DNA from: JBAXTZ01 sp041666525
GTDB lineage: Bacteria > Bacillota > Negativicutes > JBAXTZ01
Reading direction: 5' to 3'
NCBI GenBank assembly: GCA_041666525.1
Contig: JBAYGT010000003.1
Location: 62,001-126,000 of the forward strand
DNA length: 64,000 nucleotides
In this document: positions 1 to 7,997 of the stretch, one piece after another
Position numbering within the stretch: the stretch's first letter is position 1
Layout of the letters: each line of letters opens with the position of its first letter
Made by a program: the position numbers and the translations under genes
The notes under the pieces: model-generated
What the model saw: the letters and a program-made list of their open reading frames with translations, nothing else
Databases searched by the model: none
Told to the model about the DNA's origin: nothing

Positions 1-1
1 A

Positions 2-112
2 AAAATTCAACTATTAACTAATGATAATTTCAAATTGTGGCAGCGCTGTTTTGAGATGCTGCATGCAAATTGGACTGGCAAGCATAATTATGATATTATA
101 TTGCAGCATTAA
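2..112 (+). CDS. C-terminal end of an unidentified protein (partial)
   Basis: The frame starting at base 2 is open from the window edge to a TAA at 110-112 and encodes 36 residues ending in DIILQH. The composition (Trp, Cys, His, aromatic residues) looks like ordinary coding sequence. It is followed by about 50 bases and then the ribosome binding site of the next gene. Only the tail is present, so no function can be assigned. It could also be a chance open frame. Confidence 0.45.
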   Translation, partial: KIQLLTNDNFKLWQRCFEMLHANWTGKHNYDIILQH

Positions 113-163
113 TAAACACCCTAAATTTGCTAGTGCGTGGGGTTATTGCTTGAGGAAGAAAAA

Positions 164-577
164 ATGAAAAAAACTATTTTGGTATTATTTATGACGCTGC
201 TAATTTCGTGCAGCTGTGCAGCGCTTGATCTGCAAACCTATAATCTCAATGTTGATAACGGGAATTACTGGTTGAAACATGATTTGTCACCGCTAAAAAT
301 TTATCGCGATATCAATTTCACGCGGTTCAGCGGAGTGGATACCTTGCTTTCGATAAATTTAAATGTCGGTGATACCATCAGGCTGGTATATGATAGTACG
401 CATAGTTTTGGCGACATGAACATCGTTGTCATTGACCCGGCGGGGAAGGTTTATGCCAAATTGATGCCGGACGTTATGGATTCGTTGCACATTGTGAGCG
501 AACAACCCGGTGTTTTCAAAGTGAAATTGATAGGCGATGGGGTCTGGTGGGGCCATGTACGGGTGCGGTTTGAATGA
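164..577 (+). CDS. small secreted protein of unknown function
   Basis: This encodes a 137-residue protein with a classical Sec signal peptide: Met-Lys-Lys, a hydrophobic stretch (ILVLFMTLLISC), then a small-residue region ending near Ala-Ala. The Cys pair at the end of the hydrophobic stretch could be a lipobox, but the match is poor. The mature part is rich in Asp, Val and aromatic residues, suggesting a small beta-rich periplasmic domain. I do not recognise a family. The ATG at 164 is chosen over the GTG at 137 because GAGGAAG lies just upstream at 152-158. The stop is about 22 bases before the next start, so the two genes are probably co-transcribed. Confidence 0.7.
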   Translation: MKKTILVLFMTLLISCSCAALDLQTYNLNVDNGNYWLKHDLSPLKIYRDINFTRFSGVDTLLSINLNVGDTIRLVYDSTHSFGDMNIVVIDPAGKVYAKLMPDVMDSLHIVSEQPGVFKVKLIGDGVWWGHVRVRFE

Positions 578-599
578 TGAGCGGCCACGGAGGGATAAA

Positions 600-1520
600 A
601 TGAGTAAGTTATTAAATAGTTTGAAAATTGGCGGATGTGTTATCGGCGGCTTGCTGACGGTGGCCGGAGCATTGGCTGGATTGAGTTGGCATAATGCGCG
701 GAAAATGGTTAGCCAATGTGAAAAGAACCGCAAGTATCCTGACGCTCATCCTGGGGACTATGGCATGAAGTTTGAGGCGTTGGATCTTCATACTGAAGAT
801 AATGTGAATCTTCACGCCTGGTTTATTAAGGGAGACAATGGCGCAACGGTAATTCTGCAGCATGGTTATAAAATGCATCGTGCGGAAATGTTGCCCAATG
901 CTCAGATTTTAAATAAACACGGGTTCAATTTGCTGTTAATTGAGCTGCGTAATCACGGTTACAGCGAAGGCGATAAAATAACTTTTGGTTACGAAGAGAT
1001 GTATGATATCAAAGCCGGTTTGAATTATCTAAAACGGCGCAAAGATGTTGACTATAATAAAATTATGATGATCGGTAATAGTATGGGCGCGGTTATCACG
1101 CTGTTAGCAGCAACAACGTTTCCGGAAATCATTGCAGTTGTTGCTGATTGCCCGTTTGCCGATCTGCCCAAACAAGTTGCGCGTGGAGTGAAAAAATTTG
1201 CGCCCACGCCGGCCTTGGCGGCGCCGCTGGTTGGTTTAATCCGGCGGTTTGCCGAGAAGATTGCCGGATTTAAAGCCGAAGAAATTTCGCCGGAAATGAT
1301 CATCGCGGATATTTCGCCCCGCCCGGTCATGCTTATCCAAGGCGGTATCGATGATGTGGTTGGCACACATAACGGTGATGTATTGATGGCGGCGGCCAAG
1401 GAACCGAAAGAATTGTGGTATGTGCCTGATTGTGGGCACTGCGAAGCCGTGGAACTCTATCCGGAAGAATACGAAGCCCGGGTTGTTCCGTTCTTGAAAA
1501 AAGCCGCGGGAATAATTTAA
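600..1520 (+). CDS. alpha/beta hydrolase with N-terminal membrane anchor
   Basis: This 306-residue protein belongs to the alpha/beta-hydrolase fold (BAAT / YqkD-like 'lysophospholipase' group). Residues about 10-29 form one hydrophobic segment, so the enzyme is probably membrane-tethered. The catalytic domain shows the oxyanion-side motif QHGY near residue 88, the nucleophile elbow GNSMG with Ser161, an acid candidate in GGIDD near 250, and the catalytic His in CGHCE near 278. It would hydrolyse an ester or amide; the substrate cannot be read from sequence. The ATG at 600 has a GGAGGG ribosome binding site; the upstream GTG at 537 overlaps the preceding gene and lacks one. The HprK-like gene follows after 9 bases. 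Confidence 0.85.
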   Translation: MSKLLNSLKIGGCVIGGLLTVAGALAGLSWHNARKMVSQCEKNRKYPDAHPGDYGMKFEALDLHTEDNVNLHAWFIKGDNGATVILQHGYKMHRAEMLPNAQILNKHGFNLLLIELRNHGYSEGDKITFGYEEMYDIKAGLNYLKRRKDVDYNKIMMIGNSMGAVITLLAATTFPEIIAVVADCPFADLPKQVARGVKKFAPTPALAAPLVGLIRRFAEKIAGFKAEEISPEMIIADISPRPVMLIQGGIDDVVGTHNGDVLMAAAKEPKELWYVPDCGHCEAVELYPEEYEARVVPFLKKAAGII

Positions 1521-1529
1521 TATAAGCTT

Positions 1530-2456
1530 ATGAAATATAGAGCCTATGGGATTGTTTTTGACTCGGATCTGGAATTTTCCGAGTTGGTACAGGCTACCGA
1601 CGATGATTACCAAGTTAGCTTAAAACTTCGGAATCTGTCAGAGGACTTAGATTTGCGGTCGGAAAACCAATGGTTTGCCGGTGATAATGAACGGTTTTGG
1701 TTTCGAGTACGCGGGGTTGGTGAATTTTTGATTTGCCGAGGCCAGGAAATCACTGTTCAAGTTTACGACGATGCTGATCTGGCATTAGTACGGCTGTTTG
1801 TTATTGGATCGGCGTTTGCGGCGTTGATGCACCAGCGAGGCGCGTTGGTTCTGCACGGTGCGGTGCTTACCAACGGCGACAAGGCGGTGTTATTTACCGG
1901 CGAAAGCGGTGCCGGAAAGTCGACATTGGCGGCGATGCTCTGGAATCGTGGCTATAAGCTAGTCACTGAAGATGTGGCAGTATTATATCAGCAGGATGGT
2001 CAATGGCTGGTGTATCCGGGGTATCCGTTTATGCGGGTTTGTCCGGATATGTTGACGGCACTGGGGCTGGATGTTGATCGGCTGGAGCTTGTGAAAATTT
2101 TCACCCACACCGAGAAATATCTGGTGAATTTACGTGACCGTTTTGTGAGCGTGCCAGTTATGCTTAACGAAATTATTGTTTTGGCAAAAGCTGATCAGGA
2201 AAAATACGGCAGTCAAGATTTTAACGGTAATATGGATAAGTTTTCCGTTGTCGCCAACAATACTTATCGGTCGTATTTTTTACAACCACAAGATTTGCTG
2301 GAACAACATTTTCATCAATGCGCGAGCCTGGCTAGACAGCTAACTGTTAGAAAAATAGTTCGTCCGGCTGGAGAAACGCAAATTTACCGAACGTGCGATT
2401 TTGTCGAAGCGGCTGTTTGGAACCGGAAAAATGGAAATAAGAATAATTGTTGTTAA
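1530..2456 (+). CDS. HPr kinase-like (HprK-related) protein
   Basis: This encodes 308 residues. The C-terminal half resembles the kinase domain of HPr kinase/phosphorylase: HGAVL, then a P-loop at about 124-132 (GESGAGKST), then a TEDVAVL segment. The N-terminal about 100 residues are a separate alpha/beta region found in many HprK-related proteins, not the HprK N-domain. Canonical HprK regulates carbon catabolite repression; HprK-related proteins like this occur beside peptide-maturation genes or alone, usually without a known substrate. It sits immediately after a hydrolase gene and ends in a strong terminator. It is a remote paralogue of the kinase at 21366 in the peptide cluster. Confidence 0.75.
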   Translation: MKYRAYGIVFDSDLEFSELVQATDDDYQVSLKLRNLSEDLDLRSENQWFAGDNERFWFRVRGVGEFLICRGQEITVQVYDDADLALVRLFVIGSAFAALMHQRGALVLHGAVLTNGDKAVLFTGESGAGKSTLAAMLWNRGYKLVTEDVAVLYQQDGQWLVYPGYPFMRVCPDMLTALGLDVDRLELVKIFTHTEKYLVNLRDRFVSVPVMLNEIIVLAKADQEKYGSQDFNGNMDKFSVVANNTYRSYFLQPQDLLEQHFHQCASLARQLTVRKIVRPAGETQIYRTCDFVEAAVWNRKNGNKNNCC

Positions 2457-2484
2457 AGAAGCTCCTTTGCGAGCTTCTTTTTAT
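2455..2484 (+). terminator. intrinsic terminator after HprK-like gene
   Basis: A perfect 10-bp stem (AAAGAAGCTC / GAGCTTCTTT) with a six-base loop is followed by a short T-rich run. It overlaps the stop codon of the preceding gene and closes that operon. Confidence 0.85.
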
Positions 2485-2549
2485 TGATTATGGTTATCTT
2501 ATGAGGTAATATTCTGACGTGAACATATAATTATTTAACGGAGGGTTTT

Positions 2550-2795
2550 ATGGCAACTTATATTCCGGACGGAGTATGTCCAAGTGCGATTCATTATGAT
2601 GTGGTTGATGGCAAGGTGCGCAATCTGAGTTTTGAGGGTGGCTGCAAAGGAAATCTTTCGGCAATCGGAGTGCTATTGGAAGGGATGCCGGTTGAAGAAG
2701 TAATTGCCAAACTGCGCGGCAACCAATGCCGCAACGGCACATCCTGCGCCGATCAGCTGTCCAGGGCGTTGGAAAACGAACGCAGCAATCAATAG
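2550..2795 (+). CDS. TSCPD domain-containing small protein
   Basis: This 81-residue protein matches the short stand-alone TSCPD family, a domain also found at the C-terminus of some ribonucleotide reductases. The signature is the Thr-Ser-Cys segment near residue 70 (NGTSCADQL), with three further Cys residues (VCPS, GGCKGN, NQCRNG) that could ligate a metal. Length is typical for the stand-alone family. The function of the family is not established; metal or nucleotide binding has been suggested. The start has a strong GGAGGG site. A downstream EamA transporter gene follows at 2834. Confidence 0.85.
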   Translation: MATYIPDGVCPSAIHYDVVDGKVRNLSFEGGCKGNLSAIGVLLEGMPVEEVIAKLRGNQCRNGTSCADQLSRALENERSNQ

Positions 2796-2833
2796 CAATA
2801 CTAGTCTACCTGTTGAATAAACGAGGAAAATTT

Positions 2834-3715
2834 ATGAGTTCTCAATTAAAAGGTTATTTGATGGCGCTGTCGGCGGCGCTGTTTTGGGGTGTGGGTGGCG
2901 TGGTCGCAAAATTTGCGTTAAATGCCGGAATCCATCCGATAGTGCTGATGAAAGTGCGAATGGTCGGAGCGGCATTATTGGCGCTGCCAATTCTGCTGAT
3001 ATTTGCCCGGCCGCTGCTGGTAATAAAAAAACGTGACATTATTCCAATAATGTTGCTGGGCGCGTTGGGTGTGCAACTGACGCAACTGGCGTATTTCTTT
3101 GCCATGAACCTGGCCGGAGTAGCGACTGCAGCTTTTTTGCTGTATCTTGCACCAGTATATGTCGCGATGTTTGCGATAGTCTCTGGTTCGGAGCGATTGA
3201 GTCAGGTTAAGATAATGGTGCTGGTGATGTCAATTATCGGTGGCGGATTCATAGCCTTTTCCGGCGGCAGTGGTACGATTGGCGCGGCCGGCATTATTAT
3301 CGGTTTGGTTTCCGGTTTGAGTTACGCTTTCGGTACAGTTTTTGGCGGACGGTTTGCCAAAATATACAGTCCTTACACCGTGGTGTTCTACTCGACGGCG
3401 GTTGCCGGTATCTGTTCGCTGCTAACTCCGCCCTATACTCTGATGTTGGATGTTTGGTTGACTTTGCCATGGTGGGTGCCATTTTACATCGCAGTGTTGT
3501 TTTGTATCATACCTTATTCACTATTTTATACATCGATGCGGTTCTTGCCGGTTACCAATGTCAGCATTGTTTGTAATCTTGAACCGGTGTTGGCGGCGCT
3601 CGGCGCCTTTTTGCTGTTAGGCGAACCATTGCGATTTTTTCAAGCGGCCGGGGGAGTTTTGATTATTATGGCTGTTGTACTATTGCAAACGACAGGAAGA
3701 AAAATCTTGAATTGA
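2834..3715 (+). CDS. DMT-superfamily (EamA) transporter
   Basis: This 293-residue, highly hydrophobic protein has about ten predicted membrane helices arranged as two EamA repeats. The first repeat starts with the typical GYLMALSAALFWG segment. The second ends with the characteristic LEPVLAALGAFLLLGEPL signature. Members export amino acids, metabolites or drugs; the substrate cannot be deduced. The ATG at 2834 has an ACGAGGAAA ribosome binding site and matches the usual EamA N-terminus. The longer frame from 2726 overlaps the TSCPD gene and adds non-homologous sequence. Confidence 0.9.
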   Translation: MSSQLKGYLMALSAALFWGVGGVVAKFALNAGIHPIVLMKVRMVGAALLALPILLIFARPLLVIKKRDIIPIMLLGALGVQLTQLAYFFAMNLAGVATAAFLLYLAPVYVAMFAIVSGSERLSQVKIMVLVMSIIGGGFIAFSGGSGTIGAAGIIIGLVSGLSYAFGTVFGGRFAKIYSPYTVVFYSTAVAGICSLLTPPYTLMLDVWLTLPWWVPFYIAVLFCIIPYSLFYTSMRFLPVTNVSIVCNLEPVLAALGAFLLLGEPLRFFQAAGGVLIIMAVVLLQTTGRKILN

Positions 3716-3742
3716 TGAAAAACAAAAACGGGAGAAGTGATT

Positions 3743-4162
3743 ATGTCAGGACAAATGACCGATATTCGTGAAATTGCCGCGAAGAATTATCTGGAGAAGA
3801 AGTTAAATTGTGCTGAAGCGGTTTCCAAGGCGGTACTTGAAGCGGGTGGCTGTGCACCGGAACTGGTTGATGCGATTGTGGCAGCAGCCTGCGGATTTGG
3901 CGGCGGGATTGGCGGATCCGGCTGCGTCTGTGGTGCAGTCGCAGGCGGAGCGATGGCGTTGTCGGTATTGACCGGCGCAGATAAAAAGCTGGTAAGCGAA
4001 CGTACCAGGGAATTGCACGATAGTTTTATCAAAAAACACAAACTGACCTGCTGTCGTGCGCTTGGGCGCGGATTGGCAATGGGCACGCCGGAACGCAAAC
4101 AATATTGTGCTGAATTGGTGCGGGACGCGGCGTCGATAGCGGAGAAGCTGATTCGAAAATAA
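3743..4162 (+). CDS. C_GCAxxG_C_C family putative redox protein
   Basis: This encodes about 139 residues. It carries the family pattern: an early Cys (LNCAEAV), a glycine-rich core (GFGGGIGGSGCVCGAVAGG) and a later Cys pair (LTCCRALG), plus another Cys near the end. The family is annotated as a putative redox-active or metal-binding protein and is common in anaerobic Firmicutes; its reaction is unknown. The ATG at 3743 is preferred because the GTG at 3737 directly abuts the GGGAGAAG ribosome binding site. It lies in a same-strand run with the EamA exporter and the outer-membrane protein. Confidence 0.8.
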   Translation: MSGQMTDIREIAAKNYLEKKLNCAEAVSKAVLEAGGCAPELVDAIVAAACGFGGGIGGSGCVCGAVAGGAMALSVLTGADKKLVSERTRELHDSFIKKHKLTCCRALGRGLAMGTPERKQYCAELVRDAASIAEKLIRK

Positions 4163-4179
4163 ATGGAGCAGAGGATACT

Positions 4180-5037
4180 ATGAAAAAAAACCGATTATTT
4201 TTAATAACTTTGTTGATAATGCTTTGCAGTGTGGCTGCTGCGGTGAATGCTGAACCGGCTGCATCAGCCGACGATCAGTTGACTGCAATCTCCAAGCGAA
4301 TCGAGAATCCGGTAAACAAAATTTCCACCGTGCCTTTTACCTACCAGATATACGCCGGCGTCGGATCTGACAATAATCAGAGCCAAAATCAGCTGTATAT
4401 TCGCCCGGTATTGCCAATAATATTAAATAGTGATTGGATGCTTATTTCGCGCGCTGTCATCCCGTTGGAGATTAGTACTCCGGCATATACAGCTCAGGGG
4501 ATATCCAGCGGCGGTTATGCTTCTGGAATCGGTAATATTGTGTTTTCAGGATATCTGACAGCTCGTGAGCAAAACAGCAAACTGTTGTGGGGATTAGGGC
4601 CGGTGGTGTCTACTCCGACCGCAACAAATCTTAATACTGGCAACTATAATTGGGGAATTGGCCCAGCCGCAATTGGTGTCTTTCGCGACGGTCCTTGGGT
4701 AGTCGGTTCAGTAATCAATAATGTCTGGTCAGTCGGGAATGTTAACAATCCAGAGAATAAGCTGGACTGGCAATTTTTCGCCCACTATAATCTCAACGAT
4801 GGCTGGGATATCAGCACTTCACCGGAAATATTCGTCAATTGGAACAGCAATCTGGCAAACGGAGTGAGCTTGCCGTTAGGATTTGGTATCAGCAAAACTT
4901 TTAAAATCGATGGTCAGCTGTGCAATGCCGGAGTGCAACAGTATTATTATGTGTTGCACCCGCAAAACGGCCCTGAATATATGGCACAGTTTGTGTTCTC
5001 ACTGATATTTCCGGATTACGCATCTAGTAATCATTAA
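4180..5037 (+). CDS. outer-membrane beta-barrel-like protein (MetA / 'neuromedin U'-type)
   Basis: This encodes 285 residues with a clear signal peptide (Lys-Lys start, hydrophobic LITLLIMLC, Ala-rich cleavage region). The mature protein has alternating amphipathic strands, a NQLYIRPVLPI segment, conserved Gly-Ile-Gly turns and a final hydrophobic strand ending in Phe (FSLIFP). This fits the family annotated 'MetA-pathway of phenol degradation' or 'neuromedin U', which are outer-membrane channel-like proteins of unknown substrate. Its presence supports a diderm envelope. The ribosome binding site is AGCAGAGGA. There are no clear operon partners beyond the upstream gene. Confidence 0.7.
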   Translation: MKKNRLFLITLLIMLCSVAAAVNAEPAASADDQLTAISKRIENPVNKISTVPFTYQIYAGVGSDNNQSQNQLYIRPVLPIILNSDWMLISRAVIPLEISTPAYTAQGISSGGYASGIGNIVFSGYLTAREQNSKLLWGLGPVVSTPTATNLNTGNYNWGIGPAAIGVFRDGPWVVGSVINNVWSVGNVNNPENKLDWQFFAHYNLNDGWDISTSPEIFVNWNSNLANGVSLPLGFGISKTFKIDGQLCNAGVQQYYYVLHPQNGPEYMAQFVFSLIFPDYASSNH

Positions 5038-5081
5038 TAATAACGCAGAACAAAATACCAGAAACGGAAACGGAGACGGTG

Positions 5082-5843
5082 ATGAACGAATATATCGCTG
5101 ATTTTCATGTACATACCGCGCTGTCGCCGTGTTGCAATAATCTTATGACACCAAAAACGATTATTGAAGCGGCAAATACTATTGGCGTGAAAATTATTGC
5201 TATCAGCGATCACAATGCCGGTGATAATGTCCTTGTCATGGAGCGGTTGGCGGAGGCCGCCGGAATTAAACTTTTCTATAGTCTGGAACTGCATGTGTTG
5301 GAAAGTTTTCACATGTTAACGTTATTCGAAGAACGAAAGTGTTATATGGAATGGCTGGGAATTGTTGAGCAACGCCGTAGTAAACAACCATTAGAAACGG
5401 GCGTCGGTAAAGCGCAACGCATATTTAACGAACATGATGAAATAATCAGCACGGTTGCAGAGCGACTCAACGTGGACAGCTCTATTCCGGTGCGGGAGGC
5501 AATCGCTACAATTCACGAATTGGGCGGAATTTGTATCGCATCGCACATTGACCGGGCCTATGATAGTGTTCTGCGCGCTTTCGGCGGCGAAATTCCGGAA
5601 GATTTGGAGTTTGATGCCCTGGAAATATCTTCTGAGACGTTTATGCCGGATGCCCTGATAAAATATGCGGGATTGCGTAGCCGCTATCCCTTTGTTGCCA
5701 ATTCTGACAGCCATATTCCAGCCGAATTCATTCTTGGACCGAAGACTGTTTTTCACATTAACGAGCCAACGCTTAACGAAGTTTTATTGGCGTTAAATAA
5801 CCGCGCTGGCCGAAAAGTTGAATTTAAAAGCCGGGAGTGGTAG
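5082..5843 (+). CDS. PHP-domain phosphoesterase-like protein
   Basis: This 253-residue protein is a stand-alone PHP domain. Visible metal-binding motifs are DFHVHTALSP near the N-terminus, ISDHN near residue 43, a central HIDRA motif after GGICIASH, and a late NSDSH. PHP proteins are metal-dependent phosphoesterases acting on nucleotides, sugar phosphates or histidinol phosphate. This subgroup resembles the TrpH/YciV-type RNase AM-like proteins, but the region around residues 80-130 looks like an insertion. The ATG at 5082 follows GGAGACG at a plausible distance; a GTG sits directly before it at 5079. Confidence 0.85.
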   Translation: MNEYIADFHVHTALSPCCNNLMTPKTIIEAANTIGVKIIAISDHNAGDNVLVMERLAEAAGIKLFYSLELHVLESFHMLTLFEERKCYMEWLGIVEQRRSKQPLETGVGKAQRIFNEHDEIISTVAERLNVDSSIPVREAIATIHELGGICIASHIDRAYDSVLRAFGGEIPEDLEFDALEISSETFMPDALIKYAGLRSRYPFVANSDSHIPAEFILGPKTVFHINEPTLNEVLLALNNRAGRKVEFKSREW

Positions 5844-5883
5844 AATAACGAATATTTTGGTTTGAGTTTAGGAGAAAATACAA

Positions 5884-6501
5884 TTGTCAAAAAAAGAAGA
5901 AGTTTGGAATGCGATAACCCACGGTTTTGGCGCAGTTATTTCGATTCCGGCGCTGGTGCTGCTGATAGTTTTCGCGGTTCAGCGCGGTAATTCCTGGCAC
6001 GTTGTCACATTTACAGTTTTTGGCGTGACAATGTTTTTGTTGTATCTGTGTTCGACGTTGCTGCACAGCACGTTTAATCACAAAAAGTTACAAGATGTTT
6101 TTGAGGTGCTGGATCATTCGGCGATATATTTACTGATTGCCGGTACTTATACGCCGTTCATGCTCATTACCGTCGGCGGCGCGCTGGGCTGGACAATTTT
6201 CGGGGTCGTTTGGAGCATGGCGTTGTTTGGAATCGTTTTCAAAATATTTTTTGTCAAGCGTTTCAAATTACTATCGACACTGATGTATCTGGCAATGGGC
6301 TGGTTGATTGTTATCGCCCTGAAAACTTTGTATTTGAATTTGTCGTTCAACGGAGTGCTGTTGCTGGCGCTCGGCGGTATGTCGTACAGTATCGGAACGA
6401 TATTTTATATGTCAAAATGGAAATACGCGCACACCGTTTGGCACGGATTCGTGCTTGGCGGCAGTGCCATGATGTATTTTTGTGTGCTGCTCTACGTTTA
6501 G
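5884..6501 (+). CDS. hemolysin III / PAQR-family membrane protein
   Basis: This 205-residue protein starts at TTG 5884 after a TAGGAG ribosome binding site. It has seven hydrophobic segments and the family motifs: EVWNAITHGFGA at the start, a STLLHSTFNHKK segment, DHSAIYLLIAGTYTPF in the middle, and HTVWHGFVLGGS at the end. The conserved Ser, Asp and His residues form the presumed Zn site of PAQR/hemolysin III proteins (YqfA/YplQ type). The likely role is membrane-lipid homeostasis or hydrolase activity; the hemolytic activity attached to the name is not established for most members. A terminator follows. Confidence 0.9.
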   Translation: MSKKEEVWNAITHGFGAVISIPALVLLIVFAVQRGNSWHVVTFTVFGVTMFLLYLCSTLLHSTFNHKKLQDVFEVLDHSAIYLLIAGTYTPFMLITVGGALGWTIFGVVWSMALFGIVFKIFFVKRFKLLSTLMYLAMGWLIVIALKTLYLNLSFNGVLLLALGGMSYSIGTIFYMSKWKYAHTVWHGFVLGGSAMMYFCVLLYV

Positions 6502-6513
6502 TTGAAAGTTCAT

Positions 6514-6559
6514 AAGCCGGTTTGAAGTGTTTGCAACGCACTTTAAACCGGCTTTTTTT
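6514..6559 (+). terminator. intrinsic terminator after hemolysin III gene
   Basis: A long hairpin pairs AAGCCGGTTT with AAACCGGCTT, extended by partly paired GAAGTG / CACTT, and is followed by a run of seven T. Confidence 0.85.
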
Positions 6560-6606
6560 GTATAGATAAAACGATTAGATTGTGTATAATTCGCATATTA
6601 GCTTGA

Positions 6607-6635
6607 TTGAGCAATGTTATTTGTTGTGATATACT
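6607..6635 (+). promoter_or_regulatory. sigma-A-type promoter of the two-component operon
   Basis: TTGAGC (6607-6612) is separated by 17 bases from TATACT (6630-6635), with a TGA extended -10. It lies about 60 bases before the histidine kinase start and after the upstream terminator. Confidence 0.65.
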
Positions 6636-6697
6636 CGTAAACATTAATTATTCAATTGGGCGTTAATAGAGTGTTGTAAAGTGAGAGCAATTTGATT

Positions 6698-7996
6698 ATG
6701 CTACAAAAAACCAAGAGAGACCAGTATCTGCAATATTTTCATGACGAAGACTTAAAATGTTTTGCGGTTCAAGTTGTAACTGCAATCATCCTTTCTTGTG
6801 CATTTTCCGGCTATGATATAGCTACAATCGGAATAACGCAGGGAGTAATATTGGTTGCTGGATTTAGGCTGTTTTTTGGATTGGCGCTTGGATTATTGCT
6901 TGTAGTTTTCTGGAAAAATATTTATACTTCATACCGGTGGGATGCTTTTGCGGCAACTGTATTTACGATTTTGGCGCTTGCGAGTTATATGCTTTCCACT
7001 ATTCGTGCAGCCGGATACCCGGACGGGTCGCACGAAATGTTCGCAGTAGTCAATGTTATTTACATCATCGGTTATTTTTCAATGATACCAATCGAAAATA
7101 ATTGGTTGAGGATGATGCCGGCTGTCGGATTCGTGCTGGTAATTGCCGTTGAAGTAATGATCTATTTCCGCAATACGGGGTTGGCGATATTTACTGTAGT
7201 AATATGTATATTGGCAAGTGTTCTTGGTGCTTACCTTTCCTTCAGGTCAGTTAAACGGCGGCATAAAATTTTTGATCAATATTTACGGGAACTCGAAGCA
7301 AAAAAGCAACTGGAACAAAAACATCATTTGGAAAAACAGTTGGTACAAGCCGAGAATTTGGTTATCCAATATGAGGCAGAGCTAAAACTGTTGAATTCAC
7401 AGATAAAACCCCACTTTTTGTATAATGCTATTAGTACGGCGATTGTTCTTTGTCGTTCAAAACCTGGATTGGCAGCGACGGCGTTGGAAAAACTTGTTGT
7501 TTATCTCCAGGGGGCGACGAATTCTGATTTGGGGGTGACTAGCGTATCCGGTGAATTAAAGGTTGTTGAGGCGTATCTCGATATTCAGCAGATTCGTATG
7601 GATGAGCGGTTGCGGTTTGAAATTCATCGCAATTATAGTACTGATATTGAAATTCCAGTTTATGCTATTCAGACATTGGTCGAGAACTCTGTGATTCACG
7701 GTTTGCAAAACTGTGAAAACGGTGGCAAAATAATAATAACCGTCAGTGAGACACCGGGCAGGTTATGTGTGACGGTGCAGGATAATGGTGTTGGAACTGA
7801 CGCTGAAAAGTTTAAATTTTTGAATGATGAAAGACCCGAAGAAAGTGATTATTTTGGGAAACGCAGTATCGGTATGTGGAACGTTAACCGGCGGCTGAAA
7901 ATCATGGGAAGCACCGGATTGAGCGCACAGACGCACAAAGAAGCAGGAACCAAAATCAGGTTTGAGTTGCCGATACACTTGGGTGCAGGAGGATAA
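6698..7996 (+). CDS. LytS/YesM-type sensor histidine kinase
   Basis: This 432-residue kinase has about six N-terminal membrane helices (residues 20-185). These are followed by a charged coiled coil rich in Glu, Lys and Gln (about 190-235), a His_kinase domain with the phosphoacceptor motif QIKPHFLYN (near 243), and a C-terminal HATPase with N-box VENSVIHGL, G1 box DNGVGTD and a GMWNVNRRL segment. This is the LytS/AlgZ/YesM class, which pairs with LytTR response regulators, and exactly such a regulator follows after one base. The membrane region does not obviously match the 5TM-LYT domain, so the signal is unknown. The start could be TTG 6692 or ATG 6698; the ribosome binding site is weak (GTGAGAG). 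Confidence 0.85.
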   Translation: MLQKTKRDQYLQYFHDEDLKCFAVQVVTAIILSCAFSGYDIATIGITQGVILVAGFRLFFGLALGLLLVVFWKNIYTSYRWDAFAATVFTILALASYMLSTIRAAGYPDGSHEMFAVVNVIYIIGYFSMIPIENNWLRMMPAVGFVLVIAVEVMIYFRNTGLAIFTVVICILASVLGAYLSFRSVKRRHKIFDQYLRELEAKKQLEQKHHLEKQLVQAENLVIQYEAELKLLNSQIKPHFLYNAISTAIVLCRSKPGLAATALEKLVVYLQGATNSDLGVTSVSGELKVVEAYLDIQQIRMDERLRFEIHRNYSTDIEIPVYAIQTLVENSVIHGLQNCENGGKIIITVSETPGRLCVTVQDNGVGTDAEKFKFLNDERPEESDYFGKRSIGMWNVNRRLKIMGSTGLSAQTHKEAGTKIRFELPIHLGAGG

Positions 7997-7997
7997 G

